From an uncultured Pseudomonadota bacterium (lineage in GTDB: Bacteria > Pseudomonadota > Gammaproteobacteria > Steroidobacterales > Steroidobacteraceae), in contig CALGVD010000091.1 of the NCBI GenBank assembly GCA_937920275.1, positions 1 through 34,403 on the forward strand: a stretch of 34,403 nt of DNA, given 5' to 3'. The notes under the pieces are model-generated. The model was given only the letters and a program-made list of their open reading frames with translations, was not told where the DNA came from and made no database searches. Of the stretch, positions 31,829 through 34,403 are shown piece by piece. Made by a program: the position numbers and the translations under genes. How positions within the stretch are numbered: the first letter of the stretch is position 1; each line of letters opens with the position of its first letter.

Positions 31829-32568
31829 TGCCGGGCGGCAGCGGGCTGCATCGCCTGCAGCGCATCGAGGGCGCCGAAGGGCCGCTGTTGCGTCGCGGGT
31901 GGCATCCGGCGGCCCAATCGCTGCTCGGTGCGCATTTTCCGTCGGAGGTCATCGCGCAGCGGCTCGCTGCAGCGCGCGGTCTCGCTCCGCCGGTGGTCGA
32001 CTTCGACCTGCAGGAACAATGGATCTCGATGCCGTGGTTGGACGGACGACCGCTCGAGTCCGATTGGCCGCAGCGACCTTCGAGATGCGCGGCGATGATC
32101 GAGATCCTCGCGCGGCTGCGCCGGGTGCCAGCGCCTGATCTGCCGACGCTCGACCTGGCGGCCCGCGTGCGTGCGCTGCATGAGCGGCTCTCCGCGCAGT
32201 CGCCGGGGACGGCGGCCGGGTTCGATGCCGAGCTTTCCGCCGCGATCGGGCAGTGGCATGCCGCGCAGGAGACCTGCCTACGTGCTGCGGCCGCGCCGGC
32301 GTGTCTGGTGCATGGCGATCTGACACCGGGCAACATCCTCCTTTGCTCGGACGGTCGTTGGTTGTTGCTCGATTGGGAGTACGCCCATGCCGGTGATGTC
32401 GACGATGATCTGGCAGCGCTGATGGCCGGTGCACCATCGCCGCCGCACGATTGGGCCACTGCCGTACCGCGCGAGCGCCGGGCTCGATTCGACGCCAAGG
32501 TCCGGCTGCGGCGATTGCTCGATGCACTTTGGCAGGCGCTGCGTACTGGCATCCCGGACAGCGCTTAG
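31828..32568 (+). CDS. Choline/aminoglycoside-kinase-type phosphotransferase, probably thiamine kinase
   Basis: The 246-residue protein has the APH/choline-kinase catalytic core: the Brenner motif HGDLTPGNILL around residue 166 and the metal-binding LLDWEYAHAGDVDDDLAAL around 182-200. The N-lobe is short and lacks an obvious Gly-rich loop, as in ThiK. The ATG overlaps the pnuC stop as TGATG, so the two are co-translated. In a TPP-controlled operon with a receptor and a facilitator, phosphorylation of imported thiamine to thiamine phosphate is the simplest role. Another alcohol substrate cannot be excluded from sequence alone. Confidence 0.85.
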   Translation: MPGGSGLHRLQRIEGAEGPLLRRGWHPAAQSLLGAHFPSEVIAQRLAAARGLAPPVVDFDLQEQWISMPWLDGRPLESDWPQRPSRCAAMIEILARLRRVPAPDLPTLDLAARVRALHERLSAQSPGTAAGFDAELSAAIGQWHAAQETCLRAAAAPACLVHGDLTPGNILLCSDGRWLLLDWEYAHAGDVDDDLAALMAGAPSPPHDWATAVPRERRARFDAKVRLRRLLDALWQALRTGIPDSA

Positions 32569-32615
32569 GCAAACTAACCGCCCTTCCCCCAGCCGATTCC
32601 CGCAGGATCCCGCCC

Positions 32616-32930
32616 ATGCCCAAGTTGATCGTGACCGACCGCGACGGACAACAGCACGAAGTCGAGGCCCGTGCCGGTCTCAAGGTCATGGAGACCCTGC
32701 GCGAACTCGAGTATGGCGTCGCGGCCATCTGCGGCGGGATGTGCTCCTGCGCCACCTGCCACATCTACATCGATCCGGCTTGGCTCGCCAAAGTGCCCGC
32801 GCCGATGTCGGACGAGCGCGAGTTGCTGCAGGAACTCGCCCACCACAAGGAAGGTTCGCGTCTGTCCTGTCAGGTCGACATGACCGACGCGCTCGACGGA
32901 CTGCGCGTCACCATCGCGCAGGACGAGTGA
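32616..32930 (+). CDS. Adrenodoxin-type 2Fe-2S ferredoxin
   Basis: The 104-residue protein has the cluster cysteines C39, C45, C48 and C85 (C-x5-C-x2-C-x36-C), the pattern of adrenodoxin, putidaredoxin and other P450- or Isc-type ferredoxins, with the usual context CGGMCSCATCH. The extra C43 lies in the cluster loop, as in several relatives. These proteins carry single electrons to P450s, Rieske oxygenases or iron-sulfur assembly. The electron partner is not identifiable; no reductase or oxygenase is next to it. It stands 47 bases after the kinase gene and is likely a separate unit, although no terminator is seen. Confidence 0.9.
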   Translation: MPKLIVTDRDGQQHEVEARAGLKVMETLRELEYGVAAICGGMCSCATCHIYIDPAWLAKVPAPMSDERELLQELAHHKEGSRLSCQVDMTDALDGLRVTIAQDE

Positions 32931-32963
32931 CCGGCGGATCACGCCTGACTTCGGGGGTACCTC

Positions 32964-33434
32964 ATGGACTACATGCTCTTGCTGCTGGCCGTCGGCGCCG
33001 TGGTCATCCTGCTGCGCATCTTCCAGAAGGTCAGGGCGCTGCGCGATTCCCGCGAAGAGGACTACGACACGCGTTTCGTCGAACGCCTGCGGCGCAGCGG
33101 AATGGATCCCTTCAAACCCATGGACGTGGACTTCTTCCTCGCGATGCCCTCGGTTGAGGCCGCGGAGCGAGTATCCGCCCGTCTCGTCGAAGACCTCTTC
33201 ACGCCGGATGTCCGCTCCGTCGACGGTCCGAAGGATCTGCCGATCAGTCTGCATGCCCGCAAGTCGATGCAGGTCAACGAGGTCGGGATACGCGCTGCTG
33301 CGACCCGTCTGCGCGAGTTGGCGAAGGCTGAGGGTGGGCGTTACGACGGTTGGGCGCCGGGCTCTGACGCCATGGGCACGTTGCGTTCCGCCTCGCAGAA
33401 ACCCCGTTCGCCCTCACGGGGCGACCACCACTGA
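32964..33434 (+). CDS. Membrane-anchored RraB-like protein
   Basis: The 156-residue product has one N-terminal hydrophobic helix (about 3-20) and a soluble domain that resembles the RraB (regulator of RNase E activity B) fold, including the ARLREL...EGGRYDGW stretch near 110-128, which matches the EYDGWGTYFE region of RraB. RraB of enterobacteria is soluble and acidic, whereas this one is tethered and basic at the C-terminus, so its partner may differ. ATG at 32964 follows GGGGG. It is 33 bases after the ferredoxin gene on the same strand. Family call is moderate and function open. Confidence 0.7.
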   Translation: MDYMLLLLAVGAVVILLRIFQKVRALRDSREEDYDTRFVERLRRSGMDPFKPMDVDFFLAMPSVEAAERVSARLVEDLFTPDVRSVDGPKDLPISLHARKSMQVNEVGIRAAATRLRELAKAEGGRYDGWAPGSDAMGTLRSASQKPRSPSRGDHH

Positions 33435-33493
33435 CGGTCCTGCGGTAGCGTGTCTCCGATAGCGCGTCCCCGGTCGCGCGTACCGGTTCGCGC

Positions 33494-33520
33494 AGCAGGC
33501 GCTCAGCGCTCAGCGCTGCT
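33494..33520. terminator. Hairpin at the 3' end of gpmA
   Basis: AGCAGGCGCT (33494-33503) pairs with AGCGCTGCT (33512-33520) with one bulged G and an eight-base loop. It overlaps the last gpmA codons and lies in the convergent gap after the RraB-like gene. No T-run follows, so it may protect mRNA ends rather than terminate. Confidence 0.35.
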
Positions 33521-34301
33521 CGGTCTGGCGTCGCACCGCTTCGGCGGCCGCACGGATCGCTTCGGGGTCGCCCAGATAGCGCCGACCCGCAGGCTCTAGC
33601 CCCGCCGACCCCGGCGTGAATTCATAGACGAGCGGGACGCCGGTCGGCACATTGAGCTCGACGATCTCCGCCTCCGACACACCGTCGAGCATCTTGATGA
33701 GCGCGCGCAGGCTGTTGCCATGTGCGGTGATGAGCACATTGCGGCCGGCGAGCAGCTCCGGGGCGATCCGTGCTTCGAAGTACGGCCCGACGCGTGCGAG
33801 CGTATCGGCGAGCGATTCGGTCTCGGGCAGCGATGCGGGGCCGACGCGGGCGTAGCGTGGATCGAAGCGCGGGTGGCGCGGATCATCCGCTGCGAGTGGC
33901 GGCGGCGGGATGTCGTAGCTGCGTCGCCAGATCTTCACTTGCGCCTCACCGTGGCGCGCCACGGTCTCCGCTTTGTTGAGGCCTTGCAGCGCGCCGTAGT
34001 GGCGTTCGTTGAGCCGCCAGTCGCGCTCCACCGGGATCCACATCCGGTCCATCGTATCGAGCATGATCCAGAGCGTGCGGATCGCGCGCTTCAGCACAGA
34101 GGTGAAGGCGATGTCGATGCTGATTCCCTCGCGCAGCAGGTCGTTTCCGGCACGCGCCGCCTCTTCACGGCCGAGCGGCGAAAGGTCGACATCGGTCCAG
34201 CCGGTGAAAAGGTTGTCGACATTCCAGGTGCTCTGGCCGTGGCGGGCGAGGATCAGTCGGCCGGGGAGCGGTCGATCCGAAGCGGTCTGTCCGGTGGTCA
34301 T
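33510..34301 (-). CDS. gpmA: 2,3-bisphosphoglycerate-dependent phosphoglycerate mutase
   Basis: This 263-residue glycolytic enzyme interconverts 3- and 2-phosphoglycerate. The phosphohistidine motif [12 protein letters not shown] has the nucleophile at about H21, followed by [12 protein letters not shown], the catalytic Glu in [12 protein letters not shown] and the second histidine in [12 protein letters not shown]. An insertion-bearing region ([20 protein letters not shown]) is normal for the family. The ATG at 34301 places the start close to the conserved region and has GAGAG upstream; the ATG at 34313 would add four residues and has no ribosome site. It is not linked to the photosynthesis genes. 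Confidence 0.96.
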   Translation of the reverse strand: MTTGQTASDRPLPGRLILARHGQSTWNVDNLFTGWTDVDLSPLGREEAARAGNDLLREGISIDIAFTSVLKRAIRTLWIMLDTMDRMWIPVERDWRLNERHYGALQGLNKAETVARHGEAQVKIWRRSYDIPPPPLAADDPRHPRFDPRYARVGPASLPETESLADTLARVGPYFEARIAPELLAGRNVLITAHGNSLRALIKMLDGVSEAEIVELNVPTGVPLVYEFTPGSAGLEPAGRRYLGDPEAIRAAAEAVRRQTEQR

Positions 34302-34311
34302 CGAAACTCTC

Positions 34312-34339
34312 ATGGGGTTCTGAAAATGGGGTTCTGAAC
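34312..34339. repeat. 14-base tandem duplication upstream of gpmA
   Basis: ATGGGGTTCTGAAA (34312-34325) is followed directly by ATGGGGTTCTGAAC (34326-34339), identical at 13 of 14 positions. It covers the upstream alternative gpmA ATG. The remaining bases to the window end hold no recognisable gene. Confidence 0.8.
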
Positions 34340-34403
34340 AGTCTTAAATCCTAGCATGCGGCGTATCCATCGACGCTGCACCCTCGCCAGGCGTGCCCCC
34401 CGG

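Noticed and set aside
1-34403. Search for CRISPR arrays, insertion sequences, prophage genes, tRNA and rRNA.
   Set aside because: No spaced repeats, transposase-like products or RNA-gene signatures were visible on reading.

Overview
The window is a high-GC stretch of a proteobacterial chromosome holding a large part of a photosynthesis gene cluster (PGC), followed by a thiamine-salvage operon and a few housekeeping genes. The type-II reaction centre with a tetraheme cytochrome subunit (pufLMC, puhA), the chlorophyllide-reductase genes bchXYZ, spirilloxanthin-type carotenoid genes (crtC, crtF) and the PpsR/PpaA regulators mark a purple or aerobic anoxygenic phototroph. The TonB receptor/PnuC/kinase set, the RraB-like protein and gpmA fit a gammaproteobacterium (less likely a betaproteobacterium). 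That placement is inference; no rRNA gene is present.

Layout. (1) 1-2104, plus: a 5'-truncated ATP-grasp gene and crtB. (2) 2117-3109, minus: crtC, convergent with crtB and divergent from crtE. (3) 3201-13916, plus: the superoperon crtEF-bchCXYZ-pufBALMC, followed by ispH. (4) 14873-21548, minus: a tightly overlapping operon read as bchF-lhaA-puhA-puhB-puhC-puhE-dxs. (5) 21736-28014, plus: ppaA-ppsR, then bchG, a PucC-family transporter-like gene, bchP and an unassigned three-helix membrane protein. (6) 28004-28906, minus: a PhzF-family gene. (7) 29021-32568, plus: a TPP riboswitch, a TonB-dependent receptor, a PnuC-type transporter and a small-molecule kinase. (8) 32616-34301: a 2Fe-2S ferredoxin, a membrane-anchored RraB-like protein and, on the minus strand, gpmA.

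How it works together. IspH and Dxs supply isoprenoid precursor. CrtE makes GGPP for carotenoids (CrtB, CrtC, CrtF) and for the phytyl tail attached by BchG and reduced by BchP. BchF, BchXYZ and BchC carry out late bacteriochlorophyllide steps. Puf and Puh proteins form the RC-LH1 complex, with LhaA and PuhB/C/E as assembly factors. bchNBHLM, bchDI, acsF, crtI, crtD and LH2 genes are not in the window.

Regulation visible in the DNA. Four intergenic TGT-N12-ACA sites (PpsR/CrtJ type) sit at crtC/crtE, bchC, bchF/ppaA and bchG. In three of them one half-site is part of a TTGACA -35 box. A fifth match overlaps the probable promoter of the TPP-riboswitch operon, which suggests a possible but unproven link between photosynthesis control and thiamine supply; Dxs is a TPP enzyme. 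The bchG promoter is so close to its start codon that its transcript would be leaderless. pufBA is flanked by strong mRNA hairpins.

No stretch longer than 300 bases lacks a gene. I saw no tRNA, rRNA, insertion sequence, phage gene or CRISPR array.
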